The notes beneath the pieces were generated by a model. It had not been told where the DNA came from, made no database searches, and saw nothing but the letters and a program-made list of their open reading frames with translations. Both the position numbers and the translations under genes were made by a program. Shown piece after piece: positions 52,832 through 64,000 of a stretch of DNA of 64,000 nucleotides; position 1 is the stretch's first letter, and each line of letters begins with the position of its first letter. This stretch comes from Dillenia suffruticosa (Eukaryota; Streptophyta; Magnoliopsida; Dilleniales; Dilleniaceae): positions 8,137,001 through 8,201,000 of the forward strand of contig JAVTVX010000027.1 in assembly GCA_033439265.1 (NCBI GenBank), read 5' to 3'.

Positions 52832-55800
52832 ATGGCTGTTGCGAGTTCTTTGCAGCTGTCCCAAAACTTTGGAATTAGCAAGAAGCAAGCTTGCAGAAAA
52901 CAATATATGGTGTGGTTACAAGCATGTGTTATTTCCATTTCCTCTTTTGAGTCGTTGAGTCTTGTCTTGGCTTTTTTTTTTCATCCTCATCCTTAAGCCA
53001 GTATATGTTTGTTTTCAGACGTTATTTGGAAGAGTCAGATTAGATGTATTGGGCGTGACCCTCCCATCACATGCCTTGGTATGGCTCTATCTGGTATAAG
53101 ATTTTAGTTTTCTTCACCTTTTTTTTTGGGATTCATATACACTTCCATCTTTGCAGTTATTTTCTATTACCTATTACTTGAACATATTTTTTCATTCATG
53201 TATGCTTTTAGTGTTAAAAATAGGTAGGGCAGCTATCGTTCGGATTTTAGTATCGCAAATAATTTTCTTTAGTTTCCCTACATTCTTAGATTTAGTCTAT
53301 ATATTTTGGCTTGAAAGTTATGATAATGACATGATGGCTATTTATCAGCATTGGGAAGGAGATATCATGTGCTTATCTGATAACTGCTCTTGACATGTAT
53401 CACATTAAACTGCTCTTGACATGTTGTATCACATTAATTCGCTTGGATTGCTTATATCATCAAATTGTAGCCACTGTTTGGTTTTTGATGCGACTCTTGT
53501 GATCTTCCCGAATACGGATGCATTGATACTCTCCTTGTATTTCCATACATGTTTCTTTGTGCTTTAATGAGGTGCATGCGAACACAATAATGAGTGATGC
53601 AAAGAAAATGCAGATAAAAGTAAGGCTTCTTCTCAATAATAATGAACAACAAAACAGTTCTTTCACAGATTCTGAAACACAAAAATGGACAGCTTCATGA
53701 GTGTCCATAGCAAAAATTTTTCTTGTTTTCCCATCACATCCTTATTAGATATTAGTGATTTTAGTTGCAATTATAGGCAAAAAAAGGCTTTAACTTTGGA
53801 TGATGTTGAGTTGCTTTCTCCACAGACTCCATTAACTAAAATTTTTCCTGTTGGTGCATCAAGTTGCCTGATTATTCTCCCTCCCAAAATTTTAGTTTGA
53901 GTATTTTTGTGGCATTTTAGTTCCTCTGATTGTCTTGGAAAAATAAGGATCTTAATTGACGTCTCTTTCTTTGCAATTGATCCTTGGTAAGAATGATGTC
54001 TTTATTTCTGCATTTGCAGCACCGGGATTTATATGGTATCTGTCTTTCAAGCAGTATCCAGCGGCAAAGATTTGCTGTCCCTGGTCAATTTAATGTCTAC
54101 AAATGTCGTTCTTTTCTAACACCAGGGGGAGGATTAGAAAAGCCTATTATAAAGACTGCTGTCACAGCATTAACAAGGTGATGTTTTCAATCTCACTAAA
54201 TATCTACATGCAATATCTGTGTGTATGTGGTGATATCATGTCTGTGAGGAAGTTCATTAGAATTATCAAATTTTCATTTTTTCCCATGAGCATAATGCGA
54301 TAGATATCCTTATAATGTCCATGTGCATGATTCTATGAATTATTTGAATCTTGGATGTCAGTTATTGTTATCTTTCCAATGATCATGGTCTTAAAATTTT
54401 CACATCTTATGTTACACTTTACAGGTTGAACCTTTTCATTCATGATCTTTTCCTTATAGAGAATATGACCATTGATGGATAGTTATGATGGTGGAAATAG
54501 TTGTTTGTACATTTATATCTTAAAGCTTGACACGCGGATTATACTAGTTAAAGTTGTCCCTGGAAAGAGCATAAGAAACCTAATTGATTTATGCTCCCGT
54601 GGAGGAAGCTTAATGATATCACAGCGGCAAGGGGAAGGGGGGAAGATTTGAGGACACATATATTGGTTCAAGGAACTTGACTTATTCTCTCTTGGTGGTG
54701 GTTTTTTTGTGTTTTTGTTTTGGGGGGGGGGAGGGCACAGGGAAGTATAAAAGATTACAGCACCTTTAGCAATGGCATCAGATTGAACTACCAAAATATT
54801 TGTGCTGAAACATTATTACAGTACATGAATGATCAATGTTTTTTGACCCTTTCTTGTTTTTGTTATCATCTGAAGTCTGAGGATTGCTGTTGTTGTGTAT
54901 TGTAGCAGTTTCTCCTTAATGAGTTGTTGAGAAGTACTATAGATGCAATACACGTCTGTATTTTATTGTTTCATGTCTTAGATTTTTCATCCAAAATTTT
55001 CCTCATGCAAGTAAACCTTGCATAATTTGCAATTCTCCAATATAGTATGTTTCTGGCCTGCCTGCTTTTGGTATGTTTCATTGTAAGTTCTATTTCTCTA
55101 TCAACTGTTGGTCAGATACCATTGAATGCACCTCTTATCAAAAACAGAAAAAAAAGGCACTAGTTGTATGAACCTTCAGTTTGATCAACTGAAAGGAATG
55201 ATTGTTGGACACTGTTCAGATTCAATGTCCTCTCTCTCTCTCTCTCTCTCTCCTGCTTGATTAAGTTATAAATTTCTTAGATCAGGTTGCTTCTAATTGG
55301 AATCCAAAGTAAGAAACTTTTTGTTTTCCTTGAACTGCATAATTGCTTAAAATTTTATTATTGCATAATTTTTTTTAGGAAAAGGGCCATGCAGAAATTA
55401 GTCTGACATCATTCATATGCTTTTCTAAACCACTTCCTTTCCACTTATAACGTGATTTTCTAAACCTACACTTTTGATGAATGTTTATCATTAAGGTCTT
55501 ATTCATAGATTTCAATTTGAATCACACAAAAGAATCAAACCATCTGTTACATCTTGCTGTTTTTAGATCAAAATGAAATTTATATAAAGGAGAGAAGAAT
55601 AATACAACATAAAAACTAATAGGATAAGAAATCCTCTAAAGATGTACAAAAAAAAAAGAAGTGAAAGAAAAATACATAAAAACTTCCTATTAAAAAAAAA
55701 GAAAGAATGGATGGAAAAACTAATAGAAAATTGCTTTTTAATCTTTTCTCAGATCCTCTAAGTCTTGTTTTTTCAATGCAATAGGAACAGAGAAAATACT

Positions 55801-56949
55801 TCTGTTTATGTGCACTGTGGGAAAACATGAACATGTGTTTTATTCTAGGAAATTGTATGCTGTAATAGAATATTTAGTAGTTATTGTATTTCTTGATTGT
55901 AGGGAATTAGTCCATTTGATCTATAGTCTAAGATCAGGAGATTTGCCTAATATTAGCGGATTTGCCTAAGATTAGAAAATTTCCTATTTTTTTTTCCTTG
56001 TTTAGCTACTGCATCTGTAAATATATACGTGTAAAACAATCCTAATAGAGATATGAAAAAACATTCTTTTCATCATGCGCATGTATAATTTTTTGCCCCA
56101 TCATTCAATTTCAGCTGTCAAATGCAAGAGTTAACACTTGTATTTATTATTTGAAGCCTGAAACATTTACTGCCCATTTATGCAGATCATATAATGCTTT
56201 ACAAGGTAATCCTCTTGTCATCAAATTGATTCCTGCCGTTGGTGTTATTATTGTTGCTGTATGGGGTCTAGGGCCACTCATGCGTGAGAGCAGAAACCTA
56301 TTCTTCCATGTGTGTAATCCTTTATCTCAGTTGTTTGATTTCATCTACTCCCTCCATAGTTTGACTTTTGACTGTTATAGGTCTCAAGTCAAACTATTTC
56401 TCAGCAGGGGTCACTTTTGGTTAGTTTGATTCTACACCTCGCACGAGCCTTGTTTATTTATTTATTTATTCTTGTAAGAAAAAAAAATTATGCATCGAAA
56501 GGAACCACTATGGGAAAACAGCGGTGCCACTGGAATTGATCTACAGTTATAGTGCAAAAGAAAACTGTTGAATGAAACCACTGTTTGTTCCCCAAAATCC
56601 TGAAATGGAACTCAGACCCTTGGTTTTACACTCAAATCTGAACAACCAGTCTGTAGCCTTTTCCTTACTTGAGACTTCGATTAAGCAAGCCTATTTTTTA
56701 TCCCCAGTTTAGTCTTTTGAGCTCGGTGATGACATTATACCTTGGTAAGTCTTGAATTTTTGTTCTAAGAGGCTTTTTTTTTTCCCGATTTTTTTGGGGG
56801 GTGAAGGGGGGCATTATTTGATCCATGAACCCAGATTTGTTTTGTTTTACTCGCAAACAATTGAAGACTGAATCAGAATCAATCTTATTTCCGTTAATTT
56901 TTCTTTCACAAAAGAATATTATCTGAATTTTATGTTATTTTTGCCTTTT

Positions 56950-57005
<56 letters not shown>

Positions 57006-60000
57006 ACCAAAACTTTGGTTCCATTGAAAAATTCCACAGTTTTGGTATGTGCATAAACTATTGAATGGTTCCTAAATTCATTGATGGTAACCGCTGTTCC
57101 AACTTCTCGATTCATATATATGCATATATTATTCTAAAAAAAGGGCCTGTGCCTAATGTGGCGTCAGACCTGATCAGAAGAGACCCTTGTGATCCAGTCA
57201 AAAATCAAACTAGTTGACCCATTTAGATCAAATTTCCTTAACCCATCTCGTTTGTTCCGTACAATCATTTTTATGTTCCACAATTTACAATATTCAGCAG
57301 AAGAGTGACAGTAGCTGGAAAAAGAGTAGCACATATTATGTAATGACATCTTATCTTCAACCTCTGCTGCTGTGGACTGGAGCAACACTCATCTGCAGGT
57401 CACAGAACGAGCATCATGTTTTCCTTTATGATGCATAGTCTATGCTTTGGTTTTTACATAGTTGATATGTATTTTTGTTTTTTTCAGATCATTGGATCCA
57501 TTAGTATTACCTTCTGAAGCTAGCCAGCTTGTTAAGCAGCGCCTTTTGAATTTTGTGAGATCGTTATCAACTGTGCTTGCCTTTGCCTATTGTTTATCAA
57601 GGTAAGCATGTTGCGTTCAAAGAAAACCGGATCAGATTTTTCCTAAAATTTTTAAATTCCCAGATACCTTTATTTAGTGCTGATTTCTACTGTTTTGACT
57701 CTTTCATTTGATGGTGTCCTCTTTGCTGAAGTTGGAGAAGCTATATTTGGTTGCTAACATTGCAAAGTCTTTTCAACAGTTTGATCCAGCAGGCACAGAA
57801 GTTTTTTATGGAGACGAACAACCCTACGGATACAAGAAATGTATGTTCTAATTGCTACTCCCTCTGTTTCATTTCAAGTGTCTTTAAAGGTTATTGCAAG
57901 AAGAGCTAAGAAAATGATTGAAAAACCAGAATTCTAGACAAAGTTACTATTATTAACTAAATTACATCAAGCTATAATTGAGCATTAAGTAGAGATAACA
58001 AGAGATAAGGGTAAAGGTGGAAAAAATGATTAATGCTTCCTTCATTTTCTAAAATGACACTTCTAATGGAACCAAAAAAAAAAAAAAAAAAAAAAATTTC
58101 TCAGGAGACACTTGAAGTGGAACAGAGGGAGAATACTTTTATATCTAGCTGATTTTGTAGTCCATATATTCTCCAACTCTGCTTAGCATGTACAAAGATT
58201 TTAATTGTACTATAATCCACAATTCTCATATTCTGGTTAGATCACTGGTCCTTGATATCATTATTGCATTTTTTATGTCTTTTTCTCTTACTGCCTCTTC
58301 CAGTTGATATTGTGTGACCATTCTCATCCCTTTCACGCTGATCATCTGGCCTGGAGATGAGACAGTGTCCGTCTACTTAGCTATGCATTTTACTTGATTT
58401 TAAGTTTATTTTCCCCTTAAATTTTTCGTATGCAATTCGGTCGTCTGATCATCGAGGAAAGTCTTAATAGATAAGCTCCTTGGTTGTGGGTAATAGACTA
58501 TTATGGACAATACTGTCATCTTCCTCGTGAGTGGAAGTGACGGTTGATTTTGATAATCTACTAGTTGATTATCTTCTGATATCTGGCTACTTACAATCCG
58601 CTAAGAAACCCTAATAGCAAGTCTGTACTCTCTTATGTCTTTTTTTTTGGGGGGGGGGGCTCATTTCCCTTTTCAAGGTTGTAGTTTGTTTTTGTTGCCT
58701 TAGTAAGATTATCATCATTATTATCACTACTATCATCTGAAGCCTTTTTTTCTTCTTTTATGGCAGATGGGGTTTCAATTTGCAGGAAAAGCTGTATATA
58801 CTGCAGTGTGGGTTGCTGCTATTTCATTGTTTATGGAGTTGTTGGGGTTCTCTACTCAGAAATGGCTCACTGCTGGAGGTCTAGGGACAGTATTGTTGAC
58901 ACTCGCTGGTCGGGAGGTGCTGTTTGTTTTTAGTCTGCAACCTTATACTTTTACAATTAGTTTTACTATCCTCATTTTTCCTTATTTATTTTGGTAAATA
59001 AGTACCTACAGATTTGAATGTTACCATGTCTCATTTCCAGATATTCACCAATTTTCTCTCTAGTGTGATGATTCATGCGACCCGGCCTTTTGTTGTGAAT
59101 GAATGGATACAAACGAAAATTGAAGGCTATGAAGTGTCTGGCACTGTCGAGGTTTGTATTTTAGAAGCAATCATACGCATCCTAATAAGCATGTTTAAAA
59201 GAAAAAAAAAAAAGGAGTATGAGGAAAGCAAATATATGTGAATCACAAACACAAGACAATACCATAACTGCAGGACAGAATACAGGACTATATTATGCCA
59301 TGGTAAACTTTTGAATAGCTGGACATAGCCACAGGTTTGAATACCTAGAATCTGTACATAAGTTTGATTTTTGCATATCTATATGTATGTAAAATGTATA
59401 CGTAATTGGTTGAACACCTTAAGCTCTCATTATATAGTTAAAGAACCACTACACACTTTTATGTGGACACATAAATGTTGATGCTTGTATGTGACTGCCT
59501 GTGTTTTTCCTTTGGCTTCAAAAGCATTAATGAAATTTTATTCTTGGTGTGTAACTAAGTTGAAAAATGTCTTACAAGAAGTTGTGTTTACTTTCCACCA
59601 TATTTTCTTGCTATGTTAAAGTTAGCATACTTTTCAATTTCTTTTCGTTAAAGCATGTCTAGGAAGTGTTGGAAAAGTGCCCAAAAGACATGTGAGAAGT
59701 TTATAATTGAATAAAGATAGTAAAACCTGGGCATGTAAAGAAAATGTGTAAACATGTTCAGAAAGAGCTTCTAGGAGTAAATCTTTGAAATGCTTACAGC
59801 TTGGAAAATGTCTGCTTCATAGCCTGCCTTTGAATTGTTGGTGTGTTTTTTTCTCTTGTTTTGTAAGGTTGTTGAATTTGTTGTTTTACTCAATGAGGTT
59901 TAATTAGCCCAAACTCAAACGAGACTTTTTTGAGGTTTCTGTTTTTGTTATATACAGCATGTGGGATGGTGGTCGCCAACCATAATTAGGGGTGAAGATC

Positions 60001-63000
60001 GTGAAGCAGTTCACATTCCAAACCACAAGTTCACGGTAAATGTTGTGAGAAATCTTACTCAGAAAACACATTGGCGAATCAAAACCTATCTAGCCATTAG
60101 TCACTTGGATGTCAACAAGATAAATGTGAGTATGCCAGATTTATCACCTGGAAATGTATAAAGTTGGCATGTTTTTTAAAATATGAAATAAGTGTTTGAA
60201 ATGGCTTTTTTCTCTGGGCAGAATATTGTTGCAGACATGCGCAAAGTTTTGGCTAAGAATCCTCAAGTAGAACAGCAGCGGTTGCATAGAAGAGTATTTC
60301 TGGACAACATAAATCCCGAAAATCAGGCCCTTTCGGTTAGCACCTTGCCCTTTGTGTGTGTTTTTCTTGAACTACATTATTCAAAATAAAATATTTTCCA
60401 GAAGATGGGGCGTATCATCTTAGACATTGAGATGATGTTCCGCCACTATGTGTTGCTTTTACAATTTTGGGGGCACTGGGGCAGGGTCAAGCTTGATTGC
60501 TTAAATCAGGTTCAGTGGTGGTCGTAGCTCTCCCCTGATTGGTGAACAAACCACTCTGCTCTTAATAATTTTATACACATTACGTAAGGGATCTTTGGAC
60601 TACAAATTTGGCTGTGGTGCTGGATCTTAACCGTTTAGACTGGTCTGGTTGTTCTGGTTGGGGTGCTTCTTGCTGATTGCCATTTCTGATACATGAGACT
60701 CTTTTGTTTTTCCTTTCATGAAGTTGATATTGCTTTTATATGAGTTCATTGCAAAGTAGCGGTGATGATATAATTTAATTCGTAACCTAGTAATGGGATT
60801 GGATTTCACGCTTTGGAGGTACAACAAATTCATCTCCAGAGGTTTGCAGACAGGTGACACTAGTGGCCTGTTGATACTAGAGGTTTATTCAAATTAAAGG
60901 AATCTTGAAGCAGAATCACTAGTACACCACATGGCTTGGAGTTGCTGCAAGGGTATAATAGAACAAGATGGTATCTGTTTTAAGTATTTTGAGACCTTTA
61001 TCAGCATGAAGTTGGGTACCTGACAAGAGCAACCTTTGCCAGGGTTAAATGCTCACAATCTGTTAGTTTGCAAAAATATTAGGATGTGCTGTTTGCCATA
61101 GTGAAATCTGCTGTCTGGCATAGCCAACAGAAGTTTACAAACACCACATTTGATTCAGGGTGGCTAGTTTTCTAAATGAGGAATGTGGGGGAACCTCTTG
61201 GAGGCTCTAATGCAGGAAAATAGTCAGTTTAGTGTTTTGAGAAACTCTGTTCTCTGAAATTAAACTTTTTCCTATCGCATTTTGCAGATCCTGGTGTCCT
61301 GCTTTGTGAAGACTTCACATTTTGAAGAGTACCTCTGTGTCAAGGTAATTGGATCATTTTCCTTTCATCCTACCTTCATGATCTATGGTGCAATCTTTAC
61401 TATTGCCAAACCTTTACTTACTTCTGATCTAGTGAAGTGGGAGTATGTTATGGCACTGTCAAGCAGTATTAATATAAAAGACCAGAACCTATCAACATTA
61501 GTTGATCAGATTGAGACTTGCAGTTGCATTAAACTGTGGACCCATTTAAAATGTGGGCATGCGTGCGATATGCTTTTGTGCTAAGCATGAGGATAAGGCA
61601 TGGTAAAAGGAAACAATGCTAGACGGGCATTAGACTAATTTGAACAGTATTGGGCGGATCGTTTGTTCAAAAGATCGTCTAGATTTTGGCAAGAATCAAG
61701 GGATTCTGCTGTTTAGATTGAGCAAGATTAACCATGATAGATTTTCAAGGAAGCAATAGAGAATTCTATCACTGACCTTTCAGGTCTTGTGCTTTTGTGC
61801 TATCTCCCCGTCCCTTATTTTTGTTAAGACGGAGATTGGGATTCATTCAGGCAAGGACTTCAAGACCAAAACGGGAGGCCGGCAAATCTATGCACTAGGA
61901 GAATGTCTACTCCTAGCATTTCAATCTGCAGTTAGGGTAATTTCTAGAACTTAAGAGCATATTGACACACCCCATATGAAACATTGACACCATTTGGTCA
62001 AATTCCTGCATTTGTATTAGCACAGATGTGCTTCAAACATGCCTACAATGTCAGTGGGACCATGGCATAAGCTTGGACATTGCAGTTCCATTTTGCCTTT
62101 TTTTTTGTTGGTTGGTTTGTTTTTGCGTTGACTTTAAGAGCATTTGCAACTTAAACCAATATTGTTACATTTCAACCTTTAGTTTCCTTGTTTTAAGCGC
62201 GGAGGTTTGTTTTACATTTCTTTTGATGTTTGACTGGGGCAGGAAACTATACTTTTGGATCTTCTGAGGGTCATCAGCCATCACCGGGCACGACTTGCCA
62301 CACCCCTTCGAACAGTCCAGAAGATGTACAGTGACAGTGACCTGGACAATGTACCATTTGGGGATGGAATCTTCACAAGGGGTGGACCAGCATCTAACCG
62401 TCCGCTGCTGTTGATTGAACCTTCTTACAAAATCCATGGAGAAGACAAAACCAAAGCACAAAATCGTTCAGTGAAGGTAAATGGGGATCAAGGCAATAAG
62501 ACCACAGCACGGTCCACGCCTGACAGTAAGTTAGATGCCAAGAATGGAGCTGCACGACCTACACCTGATGCAAAAACTGATACAAAGAATGGATCAGTTG
62601 CGCCGTCTGACCTTAAGCCCAGTGCATCGTCCAGATCTCATGCTAAAGCAGATGCCAAGGTTGAAGACACACGAAACCTCAGTGTCAAGGCTTCTGTTAT
62701 ATCTACATCTGAGACCAGATTCAGTGACCAAGCGCATGCAAACTCAGCGTCTGAATCTCAGTCTAAGAAAGATCCTCAAGTAATCAAAATGGCCATTTCA
62801 GATAACAAAGTCCAAGATTCAAGTTCAGATAGTTCTTCCCAGAGACTAATGGACAAGGACATGAAGAAAAGTGTGGGAAACACTCAACAGACTAGTAAGA
62901 GCAGTTCTCATTCTATGTCTTTGTCCGAAGACGGTGAAAAACCACATCCCCTTCCTCTCAATTCAAAATCAAAACAAGAAGGCGATAGGTCCACAGCTGC

Positions 63001-63223
63001 ATCAACATCAGCATCAAGGCCTGCAGCCTTGGAAGAAAACATAATTCTCGGAGTTGCTTTGGAGGGATCAAAGAGAACCCTTCCGATCGAGGAAGAGACG
63101 GCTTTCCCACCGGGGGATGCGAAGGATTCGGCTGGTTTACAAAGTGGAAATAAGCAGGCAGTGCAGGAGGTGAAAGAAGATCAGATTTCATCTGTAACTA
63201 GTGGAAAATCCAGCAACCATTGA
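52832..63223 (+). CDS. MSL2/MSL3: Plastid mechanosensitive ion channel, MscS-like (MSL2/MSL3 type)
   Basis: Thirteen coding exons: 52832-52909, 53019-53078, 54020-54177, 56186-56309, 57298-57398, 57488-57601, 57780-57840, 58767-58916, 59041-59151, 59958-60125, 60222-60335, 61288-61344, 62243-63223. They assemble in phase to 2277 nt, 758 residues, slightly longer than Arabidopsis MSL2/3. Residues 1-100 form the Ser/Arg-containing plastid transit region. Membrane helices lie near 109-130, 155-173, 196-212 and 240-260. The pore helix and MscS core are at about 268-305 ([31 protein letters not shown]), followed by the beta domain ([20 protein letters not shown]) and [14 protein letters not shown]. 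The 326-residue last exon is a Ser/Lys-rich tail containing [21 protein letters not shown]. The family sits in the plastid envelope and releases osmotic pressure. The acceptor at 57297 has an alternative three bases downstream. Confidence 0.95.
53382..53436. repeat. Two-unit tandem repeat in an MSL intron
   Basis: A 26-bp unit and a 29-bp unit both begin AACTGCTCTTGACATG and end ATCACATTA. The second has three extra bases. Confidence 0.9.
54178..56185 (+). other. MSL intron after the transit-peptide exon
   Basis: This 2.0-kb intron runs from GTGATG to TGCAG. It holds a G run near 54721-54730, a (CT)n run (55230-55252) and AT-rich sequence. No gene or bounded element was recognised. Confidence 0.6.
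56347..56400. repeat. Short inverted repeat, possible MITE remnant
   Basis: ACTCCCTCC resembles a Stowaway end, and ATAGTTTGACTT (56356-56367) is perfectly inverted at 56386-56397. Only one end is present, so this may be a truncated element. Confidence 0.35.
56952..57004. repeat. (GA)n microsatellite in an MSL intron
   Basis: About 26 GA units. Confidence 0.97.
57858..58131. mobile_element. Stowaway-like MITE in an MSL intron
   Basis: The 26-bp ends (57858-57883 and 58106-58131) are inverted repeats with 24 matches. They begin CTCCCTCTGTT and continue to CAAGTGTCT. Length is 274 bp with no coding capacity and a 23-A run inside the right arm. TA precedes the left end, and AATA follows the right end, so the TA duplication is only approximate. 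Confidence 0.82.
60336..61287 (+). other. MSL intron without recognised content
   Basis: A 0.95-kb intron from GTTAGC to TTTGCAG. No repeats or elements were seen. Confidence 0.6.
61345..62242 (+). other. Last MSL intron
   Basis: A 0.9-kb intron from GTAATT to GGGGCAG. A 100-codon frame at its start is read-through of the preceding exon, not a separate gene. Confidence 0.6.
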
Positions 63224-63695
63224 TGTCAGAAGAAAAGTCCATTGTTTTCTTCAATTTTTATTAATGTATATTTGCTCAGATTGCACAGTTATAAAATATA
63301 GAATTTTTTATTCCTTTTTTCTCCCGATATGTTGTTTAGTTTTCCGTTTCTTCTTCTGAGATTATTTGGTAAAACTCCTTCAGGGATAAAAGGATATGTT
63401 GTCCTTTCAGAAGTTAGTTAAGAGATTAAATTATACAAAATAAACATGAGGGTAGAATTGGAAATTGAGCGTTGTCCAACTATTTCCATCTTAAGTCAGC
63501 AAAATGTGGACAAGCATTGTTGGTAACAAAGAGTAATAAGGAAATAATAACCTCGACTTCCAATTTGACTTACGGGTCCGATGTAGGCAGCAGGGTGAAG
63601 AACCTCACAGAAACTTCACTGCACACAATTGTACGCATGACATGGCGAACAATATTAAAAGGACGAGATAAATTTTTGACAGGGAGATCAGGGGC
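63224..63695 (+). other. MSL 3'UTR and downstream flank
   Basis: AT-rich 3' sequence follows the TGA. Several TTATAAAATAT/ATAAA-like signals near 63288-63300 could direct polyadenylation. No further gene is supported to the window end apart from the tRNA-like pieces. Confidence 0.5.
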
Positions 63696-63699
63696 CGAT

Positions 63700-63757
63700 A
63701 TAGCTGTGGCGAATTGGTCATGGGGCATGATTAGAATTCATTTGGGAACTTAAAAAA
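63700..63757 (+). pseudogene. tRNA-Ser-like pseudogene fragment, plus strand
   Basis: AGCTGTGGCGAATTGGTCAT followed by GGGCATGATTAGAATTCAT and TTGGGA follows the first two-thirds of a plant tRNA-Ser(AGA). That covers the D arm, the anticodon arm with AGA in the loop, and the start of the long variable arm. The T arm and 3' acceptor strand are missing. Confidence 0.55.
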
Positions 63758-63781
63758 TTGTGATTCCGACGTACATTTGGG

Positions 63782-63856
63782 CACGAGGGGAAGGATTCGA
63801 TCCCGATAGAGCCCACAATTTTTAGTCATGCCCGATGACCACTCCGGCACAGCCAC
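63782..63856 (-). pseudogene. tRNA-Ser-like pseudogene, minus strand
   Basis: The minus strand from 63856 reads GTGGCTGTGCCGGAGTGGTC, then GGGCATGACTAAAAATTGTG, a shortened variable arm, and a T-arm-like GGGATCGAATCC. The layout is that of tRNA-Ser, but the anticodon position reads AAA instead of AGA. The anticodon stem is disturbed, and the 3' acceptor strand does not pair with GTGGCTG. It should not be a functional tRNA. Confidence 0.65.
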
Positions 63857-64000
63857 GACTTGTCTTTTTCTAGAAAAATGGGAAAGATCTTTTACTCCTA
63901 TTTAATCAAATAAACTTTAATTACTACAGCATGTATATCTCTTCAAAATACCCCCCTCGACCTCCCTCTCTGACATGACAAAGCAAGCTTTGTCATGTTT

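Noticed and set aside
61282..61584. 100-codon frame starting at an MSL exon
   Set aside because: It is exon 61288-61344 read through its GTAATT donor into the intron.

Overview
This window is nuclear DNA from a flowering plant, most likely a eudicot. It has intron-containing genes with GT/AG junctions, plant-specific families (NETWORKED/KIP1-like, plastid MSL channel, plant-type nicotinamidase), an AT-rich background, many GA/CT and ATT microsatellites, and several layers of plant retrotransposons. No operons, ribosome binding sites or CRISPR arrays are present.

Layout. 1-13300 is a transposon graveyard: a broken hAT transposase; a complete but dead Ty1/copia element (2204-8590) with matching 497-bp LTRs and a near-perfect target duplication; simple repeats; a reversed copia reverse-transcriptase scrap; and an unusual 2.8-kb poly-T domain built from a roughly 1-kb tandem duplication carrying a reiterated hairpin motif. 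13662-19317 is the five-exon ECD (ecdysoneless-like) gene. 20600-28935 is a tandem array of roughly 206-219-bp monomers, split by a copia element (21639-27585, perfect GATTT target duplication) and by a second composite insertion. 29209-31859 is a five-exon nicotinamidase (NIC1-like), whose promoter abuts the array. It converges on a NETWORKED 2-like actin-binding protein gene (36783-32760, minus strand).

39095-46157 is a third copia element, on the minus strand, whose 2-kb leader holds an unidentified 188-codon broken reading frame. It abuts and probably interrupts a fossil pararetrovirus (46158 to about 48240, minus strand) recognised by its movement protein. 48950-63223 is a plastid mechanosensitive channel gene (MSL2/MSL3 type) of 13 coding exons plus a 5'UTR exon. 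Its first intron carries a compact non-autonomous LTR element with a textbook initiator-Met primer site, and a later intron carries a MITE. The window ends with two opposed tRNA-Ser-like pseudogenes.

The four host genes are unrelated single-copy functions: RNA-processing factor, NAD salvage, actin/membrane linkage, and plastid osmotic safety valve. They share no pathway visible here. Exon boundaries were placed by hand from GT/AG sites, reading phase and family knowledge, and all four assembled coding lengths are exact multiples of three.
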